Part shown: positions 19,608-27,100 of the stretch, piece by piece
How positions within the stretch are numbered: position 1 is the stretch's first letter
Layout of the letters: each line of letters begins with the position of its first letter
Virus record (IMG/VR): IMGVR_UViG_3300046009_009408
Location: 1-29,823 of that record
Reading direction: 5' to 3' (one strand)
Source of the DNA: a virus
DNA: 29,823 nucleotides
The notes under the pieces: generated by a model
The model's database searches: none
Told to the model about the DNA's origin: nothing
The model's input: the letters and a program-made list of their open reading frames with translations, nothing else
Position numbers and translations under genes: made by a program

Positions 19608-19827
19608 GTTTGACAGTATTGAAGAGGCTAAGGAGTTTCTTGAAGGAAATAAGTGGAAAGCTGTAGTTGTAGATTTACATCTAGAACTAAGAGCTACAAC
19701 CAAATATGGATCAAGCCTTATCAAGCCTCCTTCAGAAGCAAAGCCTTCTGAAATCAAATCAGTGAGCAAGGTTAGAGAGTTGCTCTACAAATTAATTAAT
19801 GAATATAACCTATCACTAGATGAGTAA
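19588..19827 (+). CDS. Hypothetical protein (79 aa)
   Basis: The frame is open from 19540; ATG 19588 is preferred because ggaggtgac (19578-19586) lies just upstream at the right distance. The protein begins MPKVTVEFDSIEEAKEFLEG, a strand-helix start typical of small phage regulators, followed by NKWKAVVVDLHLELRATTKY and a C-terminal helix (VSKVRELLYKLINEYNLS). The N- and C-termini would fit a ferredoxin-like fold. Function unknown. Confidence 0.55.
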   Translation: MPKVTVEFDSIEEAKEFLEGNKWKAVVVDLHLELRATTKYGSSLIKPPSEAKPSEIKSVSKVRELLYKLINEYNLSLDE

Positions 19828-20191
19828 GAAGAACATATCAAAGGATTTAACCTTACTGTCTACACATGTTGTAGAGACAAATAGTCAGGTGGAGTACATC
19901 ATCAAGACCATGCATGATGAAAACATGAACCCAGTCTATTCAATAGAGTATGCTGCAACACCTGCTTTGGACAAAAGTATTTGGAACAAGACCTTATACA
20001 AAATAGTGAACACAGGTGATGGCTATATAGCATATAATAAAAATGATAAGCCTGTGAAGTTATCAGACATGAACTATTCACAGTTCTTTGAGCTAGCCTC
20101 CCTGTTCAGGTTTGTGACAAATGCTGATGCGACCTATAAGGGCAAAGTAAGGATTCTAGAGTATAAGACTGTTGATGAGTATAACTTCTAA
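19820..20191 (+). CDS. Hypothetical protein (123 aa)
   Basis: Not recognised. Mixed alpha/beta soluble protein (LLSTHVVETNSQVEYIIKTM, NTGDGYIAYNKNDKPVKL, YSQFFELASLFRFVTNADAT). No cysteine or membrane motif. It overlaps the upstream gene by 8 bases and ends three bases before the radical-SAM gene, so it may serve that protein. Confidence 0.6.
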   Translation: MSKKNISKDLTLLSTHVVETNSQVEYIIKTMHDENMNPVYSIEYAATPALDKSIWNKTLYKIVNTGDGYIAYNKNDKPVKLSDMNYSQFFELASLFRFVTNADATYKGKVRILEYKTVDEYNF

Positions 20192-20194
20192 ACT

Positions 20195-21100
20195 ATGGAA
20201 AAAAAAGTAAAGAAAAGTAGTAAGAAGTCTCTGGAGATCAAGTTCTCTGGTAGATCTACAGATTACATATCTCCCAGCTTTGCTTTTGGGTGTGGTTACA
20301 ATTGTTCATACTGCTATTGTAAAAGACATGTAAATGATGGTATTACCTTCTATGATAATACTGAGGAGATTCTTACTGAAATTGACCACCATGCAATGTT
20401 TGCCACAGATGATAAACCAAATCAGACTGATGAAAGATACATCACCTATGATATTGGTTGTAATACTGATATAGTATTACATGCTAAGCAATTACCTATA
20501 GTAAAAATATTTAATTTTTTTAAGCATCATCCTGTAGCTAAAGCATCATTTGCAACAAAGGCACCTTATAATCCAAATTTAGCAGCTTATGCTTCTAATT
20601 TTGATTACAGTACAATACGTGATCCTAGAAATAATAAGATAAGAATAAGGATGAGTCTTATACCTCAGAAGTATTCTTCTATTCTTGAACCAAACACAGC
20701 ATCAATAGAGGAGAGAATTGATGCAATTTATAGGTATATGAAAGATGGTTTTGAGGTGCACGTTAACTTCAGTCCTGTAATTGTAACAGATACCTGGATT
20801 GAGGATTATACAGAACTGTTTTTGATGCTGGACAAAAGACTTGGCCCAAATTTCAAAAAGTATATCAAGTGTGAAGTAATCTTCCTTACTCATAATGAGA
20901 AGAAGCATAATTACAATGTAGAAAATAATCTTCCTGGTGAGGACATGTTGTGGAAACCTGACATTCAAGAAACTAAAACATCTCAGTATGGTGGTGTCAA
21001 TATCCGATACAAACATGAACTTAAAGCAGAGTACATCTATCAGTTTAAACAACTTCACAATCTAATAATTCCTTGGTGTACAATTAGATATATTTTTTGA
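20195..21100 (+). CDS. Radical-SAM protein, spore-photoproduct-lyase-like
   Basis: A 301-residue protein with the radical-SAM cluster motif C33-x3-C37-x2-C40 (FGCGYNCSYCYC), which holds a 4Fe-4S cluster and SAM. The surrounding sequence follows spore photoproduct lyase/SplB relatives: FSGRSTDYISPSFAFGCGYN, then an ATKAPYNPNL strand, RIRMSLIPQKYSSILEPNT and FEVHVNFSPVIVTD. SPL repairs thymine dimers with a radical. In a phage the enzyme could repair UV damage or alter a base; the substrate cannot be read from sequence. A further cysteine (42) lies next to the motif. The C-terminus (IIPWCTIRYIF) is complete. Confidence 0.75.
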   Translation: MEKKVKKSSKKSLEIKFSGRSTDYISPSFAFGCGYNCSYCYCKRHVNDGITFYDNTEEILTEIDHHAMFATDDKPNQTDERYITYDIGCNTDIVLHAKQLPIVKIFNFFKHHPVAKASFATKAPYNPNLAAYASNFDYSTIRDPRNNKIRIRMSLIPQKYSSILEPNTASIEERIDAIYRYMKDGFEVHVNFSPVIVTDTWIEDYTELFLMLDKRLGPNFKKYIKCEVIFLTHNEKKHNYNVENNLPGEDMLWKPDIQETKTSQYGGVNIRYKHELKAEYIYQFKQLHNLIIPWCTIRYIF

Positions 21101-21128
21101 GTACATTTGGGTATAAATTCCACCCAAA

Positions 21129-21755
21129 ATGAAAAAAATTATCTTCTTATTCATGCTTTCCCTATCAGCATGCACACCTGAGTATTTAATGATGCCTAGT
21201 CACCCTACTCAGTTTGAATTATCACAAAATCAAGTAAGTACTGTACTTTATGATGATGATGGTCAAGTTATACCTGACTTTATTCCTGCTCTCCAGCCGT
21301 TTGTAAATGAAGGTTGCCAGACATCATGGGACAATCTATCTGCTATTATCAATCCGGATGGTAGTCTAACTTACTTTATTAATCTTCCTGATTATACTCC
21401 TGACTCTACTGATTATGATAAGGGTAGATTTACATTTATCTACCAGGCTAGAAATCCTTGGTTTGGAGTATTTGATGGAGAAGAACCTTATGCTCAAGTA
21501 GGAGGTGCGGGCTGGTACATGTTACCAATTGATGATTATGGATCAATGACTTGTCAAGGACTTCAAGAGATTAGAACTTGGGTTTTAGATGAACTTACCG
21601 GTACCTGGTATATGAATAGTCAAGTATGTTGGGCAGGGTTCTTATGTGAAGGACAGACGGAATGTAATCAAGGCTGGACTTTTGATCAGATTGAATACAC
21701 AAGTTATCAATCAGGGTACATACATTTAAGTGATGTCCCTATAAACAACAATTAA
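21129..21755 (+). CDS. Predicted lipoprotein (208 aa)
   Basis: The signal MKKIIFLFMLSLSAC has a lipobox with cysteine 15, so the mature protein should be lipid-anchored in the envelope. The exported domain is beta-rich with four to six cysteines (NEGCQTSW, MTCQGLQE, QVCWAGFLCEGQTECNQGW) that could form disulfides. Not recognised. Phage lipoproteins often block superinfection or modify the surface; this is a possibility only. No phage structural gene is nearby. Confidence 0.65.
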   Translation: MKKIIFLFMLSLSACTPEYLMMPSHPTQFELSQNQVSTVLYDDDGQVIPDFIPALQPFVNEGCQTSWDNLSAIINPDGSLTYFINLPDYTPDSTDYDKGRFTFIYQARNPWFGVFDGEEPYAQVGGAGWYMLPIDDYGSMTCQGLQEIRTWVLDELTGTWYMNSQVCWAGFLCEGQTECNQGWTFDQIEYTSYQSGYIHLSDVPINNN

Positions 21756-21756
21756 T

Positions 21757-21957
21757 ATGACAGAACAAGAAAAAATAACCTACATGCAGATTGCATTAGG
21801 TATCCAAAAAATTGGTGTTGATGATGCTATGGCTGATAGAATCATTCAGACATATGAAGGAATTCAAAAACTTGGTGGTGACTTCAGCTTGAAAGATGCT
21901 GTCAAGATTGAGATGGATATCCGTGAGAAGTATGCCAAAAAATCTTTGGAGGAATAG
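21757..21957 (+). CDS. Hypothetical protein (66 aa)
   Basis: Small helical protein (EKITYMQIALGIQKIGVDDA, DRIIQTYEGIQKLGGDFSLK, KDAVKIEMDIREKYAKKS). Not recognised. It starts one base after the lipoprotein stop. Confidence 0.5.
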   Translation: MTEQEKITYMQIALGIQKIGVDDAMADRIIQTYEGIQKLGGDFSLKDAVKIEMDIREKYAKKSLEE

Positions 21958-21959
21958 TC

Positions 21960-22298
21960 ATGAGAAGTTATGGTAAAGGTAAAGATCGCTCATTTGAAAT
22001 ATATGCAACTGTAGAAACAGATGTAGAGGTTAAGATTACGGTTCGTGAACTGTTTGAGCATATCATTGAGGATGATGAAGCATTACAATTGCTTAAAGAA
22101 ATGCTTGTAGAATCTGGAGTGTTTCCAAAAGAAGTATTTTATACCAATGATACTGCATTATCACAAACCTTTGATACTGCATTATCACAAGCCTTAAGGT
22201 ATCTTGATGAAAGATCATTTGAGCTTTCAGATGAAGATGAAAAAGCAATTATTGAAATTGCTGAAAAGTATAGATTTATTCCTATTAACAGATGGTAG
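21960..22298 (+). CDS. Hypothetical protein with 8-residue tandem repeat (112 aa)
   Basis: Not recognised. A strand-rich start (SFEIYATVETDVEVKITVRE), a helical middle (FEHIIEDDEALQLLKEML), then the peptide DTALSQTFDTALSQAL, an eight-residue unit repeated in tandem from a 24-bp duplication. The start has GGAGG (21948-21952) seven bases upstream. It overlaps the next gene by 7 bases. Confidence 0.55.
   Translation: MRSYGKGKDRSFEIYATVETDVEVKITVRELFEHIIEDDEALQLLKEMLVESGVFPKEVFYTNDTALSQTFDTALSQALRYLDERSFELSDEDEKAIIEIAEKYRFIPINRW
22149..22196 (+). repeat. 24-bp in-frame tandem duplication
   Basis: gatactgcattatcacaa starts at 22149 and again at 22173 (period 24 bp), coding for DTALSQTF and DTALSQAL. 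It is one of three in-frame duplications in this window. Confidence 0.85.
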
Positions 22299-22477
22299 CA
22301 GCGGATCCTGAATCAGTCAGAACAGAAAGAATCATAGCTTTATCTGCTCAATACAAAGTATTATCTGAAGTAGAAGAAATGTGGGGCACCAAACCTAGTA
22401 AACATAGGGCATATCTCTTTATAAATAAGAGAATGAAAGAAATAATCAAAGAGCTTCAAACCTTAAATGATATTTAA
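22292..22477 (+). CDS. Hypothetical protein (61 aa)
   Basis: Helical, charged: PESVRTERIIALSAQYKVLS, then KRMKEIIKELQTLNDI. Starts within the last codons of the previous gene (7-base overlap). Not recognised. Confidence 0.5.
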   Translation: MVAADPESVRTERIIALSAQYKVLSEVEEMWGTKPSKHRAYLFINKRMKEIIKELQTLNDI

Positions 22478-22481
22478 CATT

Positions 22482-22670
22482 ATGGCTGATATAGAAATGT
22501 GTATCAATGAGAGCTGTCCTTTGAAGAAAACCTGTTATAGGTACATGGCAGATCCTAATGAATTTATACAACCTTATGGAGAGTATTCATATAAAAAGAA
22601 CGCAGAGGGTTTGATAACCTGTGATGGTTACTTAGACTACTCTCCTTACAAAAACAATTATGATGAATAA
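22482..22670 (+). CDS. Small cysteine-rich protein (62 aa)
   Basis: The frame is open from 22467, but ATG 22482 gives the natural start MADIEMCINESCPLKKTCYR. Cysteines 7, 12 and 18 precede a fourth in LITCDGYLD; CxxxxC and CxxxxxC spacing with the late Cys suggests one zinc or iron site. Similar short cysteine proteins are common in Bacteroidota phages. Function unknown. Confidence 0.55.
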   Translation: MADIEMCINESCPLKKTCYRYMADPNEFIQPYGEYSYKKNAEGLITCDGYLDYSPYKNNYDE

Positions 22671-22866
22671 TTTAATGACATCAGTTGCTTTTGAGTTAAC
22701 AATTTTATATTTTACAGACAGTATTAGTAAGGATGAGTATGATTCTCTTTATAAGATGTTAGTGTCAAATGATCCTGAAAATCACATTGTTGCTGTTCTA
22801 GCTATTGAAACCTTCAAAAAAAGAAAGCGTGAAAACCAAATTGCAAATCAGAAAGAGGCTGGATGA
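22660..22866 (+). CDS. Hypothetical protein (68 aa)
   Basis: Not recognised. Helical with a hydrophobic start (SVAFELTILYFTDSISKDEY) and a basic C-terminus (ETFKKRKRENQIANQKEAG). ATG codons at 22660 and 22663 both fit. Overlaps both neighbours. Confidence 0.5.
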   Translation: MMNNLMTSVAFELTILYFTDSISKDEYDSLYKMLVSNDPENHIVAVLAIETFKKRKRENQIANQKEAG

Positions 22867-23089
22867 TGCTGAGTTACAACTTAAAGAGTTAAAAGCTTGG
22901 CATGATAAGGCCTATGCAAAATATCAAGCGGAAAGAAGAGCATGGGGTAAAGATGCAGACCGTGGTGAAATGGACTATGCATCTGACCTAACTTCTGAGT
23001 GTGAAAAAGAGATTAGTATTCTCAAATGGGTGTTAAACCTAAACAACAAACCAACAGTAAAATTTAATACAGACGAAGGAGATGAGTGA
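22829..23089 (+). CDS. Coiled-coil hypothetical protein, non-ATG start
   Basis: No in-frame ATG exists before the helical body (LQIRKRLDDAELQLKELKAW, then HDKAYAKYQAERRAWGKDAD), so the start must be GTG or TTG: candidates are TTG 22805, GTG 22829 and TTG 22841. GTG 22829 is shown; the choice is uncertain. The protein is basic in the middle and acidic at the end (TVKFNTDEGDE). Function unknown. Confidence 0.45.
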   Translation: MKTKLQIRKRLDDAELQLKELKAWHDKAYAKYQAERRAWGKDADRGEMDYASDLTSECEKEISILKWVLNLNNKPTVKFNTDEGDE

Positions 23090-23399
23090 AGATGACAAGT
23101 TAAAAGTAATTAATCTGTTAATGTTACTTCAGGTTGTTGTGTATGCTGTGGATGAAACTTTACACATAAAATGGTTTAATCGTCAAAAAACTAAGGCAAT
23201 ATCAAATAATTTTCTTAATATTGTCCTCAAGGAACATGGTGAGGTAATCAAAGCATTTTGGGATATACCTCAGCTTGACATGATAGAGATCACAAGAACT
23301 CTAGAAGAATATGGTAAAGCTGCAGGAAGCCTTGACTACTATGATTTAAAACCTGTTACTGATTTAATAAACCAATATAAACAACAACAAAAACCGTAA
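23082..23399 (+). CDS. Hypothetical protein (105 aa)
   Basis: Helical protein (KLKVINLLMLLQVVVYAVDE, FLNIVLKEHGEVIKAFWD, ITRTLEEYGKAAGSLDYYDL). The N-terminal helix is hydrophobic but carries no clear membrane charge pattern. Not recognised. Overlaps the previous gene by 8 bases. Confidence 0.55.
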   Translation: MSEDDKLKVINLLMLLQVVVYAVDETLHIKWFNRQKTKAISNNFLNIVLKEHGEVIKAFWDIPQLDMIEITRTLEEYGKAAGSLDYYDLKPVTDLINQYKQQQKP

Positions 23400-23402
23400 C
23401 AA

Positions 23403-23864
23403 ATGGATTTTAAACTTTTTGTAATCATTGGCTTAAGCATCCTCTCCGTTTGGGGATTTATTTCAGCCATGATCAATTCTGCTTCTAACAAGAGCTTGAC
23501 TTTAGAAAATGAAGAATTATCTAATGACATCCAGAAAATGCAAGTGACAATTCGTTCACAAAGTAAACAAATCAGCAAGGTGTTAGATGAAATCAGTGAT
23601 CTTCAAAGTAAGCTTAGTACAGCTAATTTTGTTATTAATAGTAAGGATGTTGAGATTGCTGAACTTGAAGGTAAATTATCTGTAACTTCTAGAACTAATA
23701 GTAGATTGCTTAAAGAAGTGGCTGATGATATTACAGTCAATGTTAAAGCTGGTGATGATGCAAATCTGAAGGTAGAAAAACCAAAGAGACGTAAACCATA
23801 TAAAAAGAAAAAACCAAATGGCGGATCAGCTACCAATAACAATAAAGCTGGAGAAAAGAAATAA
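23403..23864 (+). CDS. Membrane-anchored coiled-coil protein with basic tail (153 aa)
   Basis: One N-terminal membrane helix (FKLFVIIGLSILSVWGFISA), a long coiled coil (LENEELSNDIQKMQVTIRSQ, ISDLQSKLSTANFVINSKDV) and a lysine-rich C-terminus (KVEKPKRRKPYKKKKPNGGS). The layout places a cytoplasmic or periplasmic coil and a charged tail on a membrane anchor; the tail could touch DNA or a membrane. It overlaps the next gene by 47 bases. Confidence 0.55.
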   Translation: MDFKLFVIIGLSILSVWGFISAMINSASNKSLTLENEELSNDIQKMQVTIRSQSKQISKVLDEISDLQSKLSTANFVINSKDVEIAELEGKLSVTSRTNSRLLKEVADDITVNVKAGDDANLKVEKPKRRKPYKKKKPNGGSATNNNKAGEKK

Positions 23865-24195
23865 TGAGCTTTATGTAGCAAACCAAATAGGTAAAACAAA
23901 ATTAGACCTGTTCATCAAAGGATTATCTGAAGGTGAGCAGGTCTTTGTGACTTATGAGGTTGCTAGTTCTACTGGAAACTATGCTCAACTTTCTAAGCTG
24001 CATAAATGTATCAGAGAGATTGCTAATTTTACTGGTAACAGTTTTGAGGATATCAAACTGCAAGTAAAGATGAGAGCTGGTCTCTGTACAGGAAATGATT
24101 GTAGATCATTTGGTGAATGTTCTGTTCAAGAACTAAGCCTGGCCATTCAAGCCATAATTGAAATTGGAGATATTGTAGGATTTAATCTTCATTAA
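23818..24195 (+). CDS. Possible NinB-like recombination protein
   Basis: A 125-residue protein. The segment YAQLSKLHKCIREIANFTGN, then FEDIKLQVKMRAGLCTGNDC and SVQELSLAIQAIIEIGDIVG, has the feel of phage recombination-associated proteins such as NinB, but the match was not proved. The start at 23818 is uncertain because the first 15 codons overlap the previous gene. The 3' end overlaps the minus-strand gene by 14 bases, tail to tail. Confidence 0.45.
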   Translation: MADQLPITIKLEKRNNELYVANQIGKTKLDLFIKGLSEGEQVFVTYEVASSTGNYAQLSKLHKCIREIANFTGNSFEDIKLQVKMRAGLCTGNDCRSFGECSVQELSLAIQAIIEIGDIVGFNLH

Positions 24196-24502
24196 TCACC
24201 GTACCATCCTCAGCATTGAGCTTTACCATCTTGGTGTGACCTTGTTTTCTAGCAGCGTCTTCAACAAGTAGTAGGAAGGATAATATTGTTCTAAAGTGAT
24301 ATGAAGGTATGTGCTCATTATCTTTACCCTCATTTATGTTTTTAATGATTTCTTCAAACTCTTTACCATCTTTCAATGGAAAGAACTCAAGAAGAAATTG
24401 ATTAAATCTAAAGTAGAAGTCAACAGGAATTTTTACATCAATTACTGTATCTTTCAAGAGTACTTCTACTTCCTTAATTTTTGAATTATTAGACATAAAC
24501 AT
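24182..24502 (-). CDS. Hypothetical protein, only minus-strand gene (106 aa)
   Basis: The sole convincing gene on the minus strand. It encodes MFMSNNSKIKEVEVLLKDTV, then DVKIPVDFYFRFNQFLLEFF and YHFRTILSFLLLVEDAARKQ, a mixed alpha/beta protein. It starts at 24502 (or the internal Met at 24496), two bases from the divergent UDG start, and ends overlapping the + strand gene by 14 bases. No function is recognised. Its opposite orientation suggests separate control, possibly as a small regulator of neighbouring genes. Confidence 0.65.
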   Translation of the reverse strand: MFMSNNSKIKEVEVLLKDTVIDVKIPVDFYFRFNQFLLEFFPLKDGKEFEEIIKNINEGKDNEHIPSYHFRTILSFLLLVEDAARKQGHTKMVKLNAEDGTVINED

Positions 24503-24503
24503 T

Positions 24504-25211
24504 ATGTTAGAGACTGTAAATATACATGAAGTTCGCGAAAAGCTCTATAAATCCTTAGCTGGAACCGGTTGGGACAATGCCCTTAAAACCTTTCTTATTG
24601 GAGATGAAATGATTGTAATCCTAGAAAGATTACTGAAGGATGCCCTAGATGGTAAAAGATTTACACCAAAAATGGCAGATCTATTTACAGCATTCAAATC
24701 CTGTCACTTTAATAATACCAGAGTTGTAATAATTGGCCAAGATCCGTATCCTCAAATTGATGTTGCGAATGGTGTAGCTTTTTGCTGTAGTAAAAAAATG
24801 CGGGTTGAGAAATCATTAGAATACATGCACAAATCCATAAAAGAAACAGTTGATCCTGGTTACATAGGTTCTCCTGATCTAAGTAATTGGACTAGTCAAG
24901 GTGTTTTATTACTAAACGCAGCTTTAACTACAACAATAAGTAAACCAGGAACGCATTATCTTCTTTGGAGGTCTTTCATTGTACAAGTTTTAGATGCCTT
25001 GATATGGAATAAACCAGGATTAGTCTATGTCTTTTTAGGAAGCAAAGCTCAGGAATATGAACCGTTGGTTCCTAGTAACAATTATAAGATTAATGTATCT
25101 CATCCAGCTAGTGCAGCTTACAACAAACAGCATGATTGGGATTGCAACGATATGTGGAACAAAATAAACAAATACCTGAAAGACAATGGACAGCAAATTA
25201 TATCTTGGTGA
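24504..25211 (+). CDS. ung: Uracil-DNA glycosylase, family 1
   Basis: A 235-residue protein with the family 1 motifs: VVIIGQDPYP (74-84; Asp80 is the catalytic water-activating residue), GVLLLNAALT (133-142) and VSHPASA (198-204; His200 is the catalytic histidine). The usual HPSPLSA is here HPASA. UDG removes uracil from DNA by cutting the base-sugar bond. Many crAss-like and large Bacteroidota phages carry one in their replication region, for quality control or to act on host DNA. The 3' end overlaps the next gene by 26 bases. Confidence 0.85.
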   Translation: MLETVNIHEVREKLYKSLAGTGWDNALKTFLIGDEMIVILERLLKDALDGKRFTPKMADLFTAFKSCHFNNTRVVIIGQDPYPQIDVANGVAFCCSKKMRVEKSLEYMHKSIKETVDPGYIGSPDLSNWTSQGVLLLNAALTTTISKPGTHYLLWRSFIVQVLDALIWNKPGLVYVFLGSKAQEYEPLVPSNNYKINVSHPASAAYNKQHDWDCNDMWNKINKYLKDNGQQIISW

Positions 25212-25473
25212 GCTAGTTATTACCGTAGAATTCAATGTAAAGAATGGAGAATTTATGTTCTATGTTGGTAATGAATATGATCAAAGAACCACAAACAGTA
25301 AGTGTCTGTATGATGCCTTATCTGACTATGGTATTGATTATAGCAGAGCAAAAGAGATTGCAATAAAATGTGATAAACTTTTTACTTCCGGTTTCAGAGT
25401 GAAGCTTTATAAAGGTCATTTTTACAAACCTGCCCCTACTAAATTTAGAAAAGCAACCAAGAGTGATGAATGA
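25186..25473 (+). CDS. Hypothetical protein (95 aa)
   Basis: Not recognised. Beta-rich start (LYLGELVITVEFNVKNGEFM) and a helical middle (YSRAKEIAIKCDKLFTSGFR), ending basic (KGHFYKPAPTKFRKATKSDE). Overlaps the UDG gene and the following gene. Confidence 0.55.
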   Translation: MDSKLYLGELVITVEFNVKNGEFMFYVGNEYDQRTTNSKCLYDALSDYGIDYSRAKEIAIKCDKLFTSGFRVKLYKGHFYKPAPTKFRKATKSDE

Positions 25474-26050
25474 TTTCTACAAATACTTAGATAGTGTTAA
25501 GATAACACCTAACGCGTTTCACATATTGTGGTGCATCAAGTATGCCCAAAAAGGTATAATTCCTAATCCTACTACAGAAATAAGAATACTGCAATCAGGA
25601 AAGCTGATTTCAGATGATTATAAGATTACTCCGGAAGGGTCTGAAATTCTAAAAGATGGAGAAGAATTGCTTTATGCTATAAAGAAGCCCGCAAAAAATG
25701 CAGTTATAATAGAGGACTTAAATCATTATATTGATAAGTATTTGAGTATCTTTCCTGCTGGTAAATTGCCATCTGGTAAAGCAGCAAGAGTGAATAAGAA
25801 AACTCTATCTGATGCTTTCAGCTGGTTCTTTAAAAATTACATTTATGACTGGGACACCATTCTTAGAGCTGCTTTTTACTACGTAGAAACTTATGAGAAG
25901 GATAAATTTAGATTCATGAAAAACTCACAGTATTTTATCAGAAAGCAAAATACAGATAAATCTTGGGATTCTGAGCTTGCTGATTACTGCGAGATTATCC
26001 TTCAGGGTGAGCAAGAAGAACCTAACCATTTTTCAGATAATGTTGTTTAA
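25463..26050 (+). CDS. Possible replication protein (195 aa)
   Basis: Helical protein (ITPNAFHILWCIKYAQKGI), then PAGKLPSGKAARVNKKTLSD and FRFMKNSQYFIRKQNTDKSW. The second half, with SGKAARVN and a helix-rich end (SELADYCEIILQGEQ), is a pattern I associate with proteins encoded just upstream of the phage helicase, so a helicase loader or initiator role is possible. No ATP motif or zinc site. ATG 25466 is an alternative start. A promoter lies in the 69-base gap before the helicase gene. Confidence 0.5.
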   Translation: MMNDFYKYLDSVKITPNAFHILWCIKYAQKGIIPNPTTEIRILQSGKLISDDYKITPEGSEILKDGEELLYAIKKPAKNAVIIEDLNHYIDKYLSIFPAGKLPSGKAARVNKKTLSDAFSWFFKNYIYDWDTILRAAFYYVETYEKDKFRFMKNSQYFIRKQNTDKSWDSELADYCEIILQGEQEEPNHFSDNVV

Positions 26051-26057
26051 AACTACA

Positions 26058-26088
26058 TTTGAATCTTAGACTAGATTTATTATATTTG
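26058..26088 (+). promoter_or_regulatory. Bacteroidota-type promoter of the replication operon
   Basis: TTTG (26058-26061), 19 bases, then TATATTTG (26081-26088), which matches the Bacteroidota -33 TTTG/-7 TAnnTTTG consensus with the standard spacing. It sits in the only sizeable gap of this area, about 31 bases before the helicase start, and should drive the helicase, Sak4-like and SSB-like genes. Confidence 0.6.
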
Positions 26089-26119
26089 CTCTTCCCACTT
26101 TTTAGAAATCCAAGTCTTA

Positions 26120-27100
26120 ATGAACAATAAACATCTTTGGAAAAGTCAAAGAGAGGGTCTCTCTGACTCTCTTACCTACCTAAAAGGTAGGATGTTAGGT
26201 TCTATTAAGAGTCTGCGTACTCCTTGGGATAAGTTTAATGATGCCACAACTGATGGTTTAGAATGGCATTCTACCACAGTTATTGGCGGAAGACCTGGGT
26301 CAGGTAAAACTTTGATCAAAGATCAAATAATAAGAGAAGCTTTCAAACTGAATCCTGCAGAAAACTTTAGGGTTTTGGAATTTCAGTTTGAGATGTTAGC
26401 TAGAACCTCAGCTATAAGAGAATATTCCAGTATTCTTGGAAAATCTTATAAGTACTTGTGTAGTGCTGATGGTAAGCTTACTGAAGAAGATCTTAGTATT
26501 TGTTATGAGCATGCAAAACAAAAGGTTGGGTTACCAATTGATATTGTAGAAGAACCAATCACTGTTAGTGAGTTTCGTGAAACTATAATTAGTTACATGA
26601 ATCATCATGCTGACAAAGAAACAAAGGAGTTTACAAAAACAATTGTTACACTTGATCACTCACTTCTACTAAAGAAGTCACCGTTTGAGAAGGATAAGTA
26701 TGATACACTGTACAATCTGGGTGAAACAATCACAGAGTTAAAAAGGAGATTTCCAATAGCCTTTATAATTCTAACCCAGCTTAATAGGGGTATAGACAAT
26801 CCTGAAAGAAATGAAGATGGCAAGTATGGTAATTACATTCTTGAGTCTGACATCTTTGGTTCTGATGCTCTCCTACAACATGCTGATACTTTAGTAGGAA
26901 TCAATAGACCTGGTAAGCAAAAAATCAGATTTTATGGACCAGATAAGTACATAATTGATGATGACAAAATTTTAGTAATGCACTTCCTAAAATGCAGAAA
27001 TGGAGACACTCGTATGAGTTTCTTTAAAGCAGCATTTGAAAGAATGAGTATTACTGAAATAGCAACTCCGCCAAAACAAGAGAAAAAAATTAAAATTTAA
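26120..27100 (+). CDS. DnaB-like replicative helicase
   Basis: A 326-residue RecA-fold helicase. Walker A GGRPGSGKT (56-64), strand RVLEFQFEMLARTSAIRE (the DnaB H1a region), Walker B TIVTLDHSLLL (174-184), then FIILTQLNRG (215-224) with the conserved Gln-Leu-Asn-Arg of DnaB motif H3, and a C-terminal HFLKCRNGDTRMSFF with an arginine suited to the ATP of the next subunit. The N-terminal interaction domain of DnaB is missing or very short (about 40 residues). It unwinds the fork ahead of the polymerase and is encoded with a DnaG-type primase. The stop overlaps the next start by one base. Confidence 0.85.
   Translation: MNNKHLWKSQREGLSDSLTYLKGRMLGSIKSLRTPWDKFNDATTDGLEWHSTTVIGGRPGSGKTLIKDQIIREAFKLNPAENFRVLEFQFEMLARTSAIREYSSILGKSYKYLCSADGKLTEEDLSICYEHAKQKVGLPIDIVEEPITVSEFRETIISYMNHHADKETKEFTKTIVTLDHSLLLKKSPFEKDKYDTLYNLGETITELKRRFPIAFIILTQLNRGIDNPERNEDGKYGNYILESDIFGSDALLQHADTLVGINRPGKQKIRFYGPDKYIIDDDKILVMHFLKCRNGDTRMSFFKAAFERMSITEIATPPKQEKKIKI

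Noticed and set aside
19497-19769. Minus-strand frame of 90 codons
   Set aside because: It lies opposite two + strand genes with good starts and ribosome-binding sites and has no recognisable features.
22805-22828. TTG 22805 as the start of the coiled-coil gene
   Set aside because: It would overlap the previous gene by more than 60 bases; GTG 22829 is shown instead, though neither is proven.
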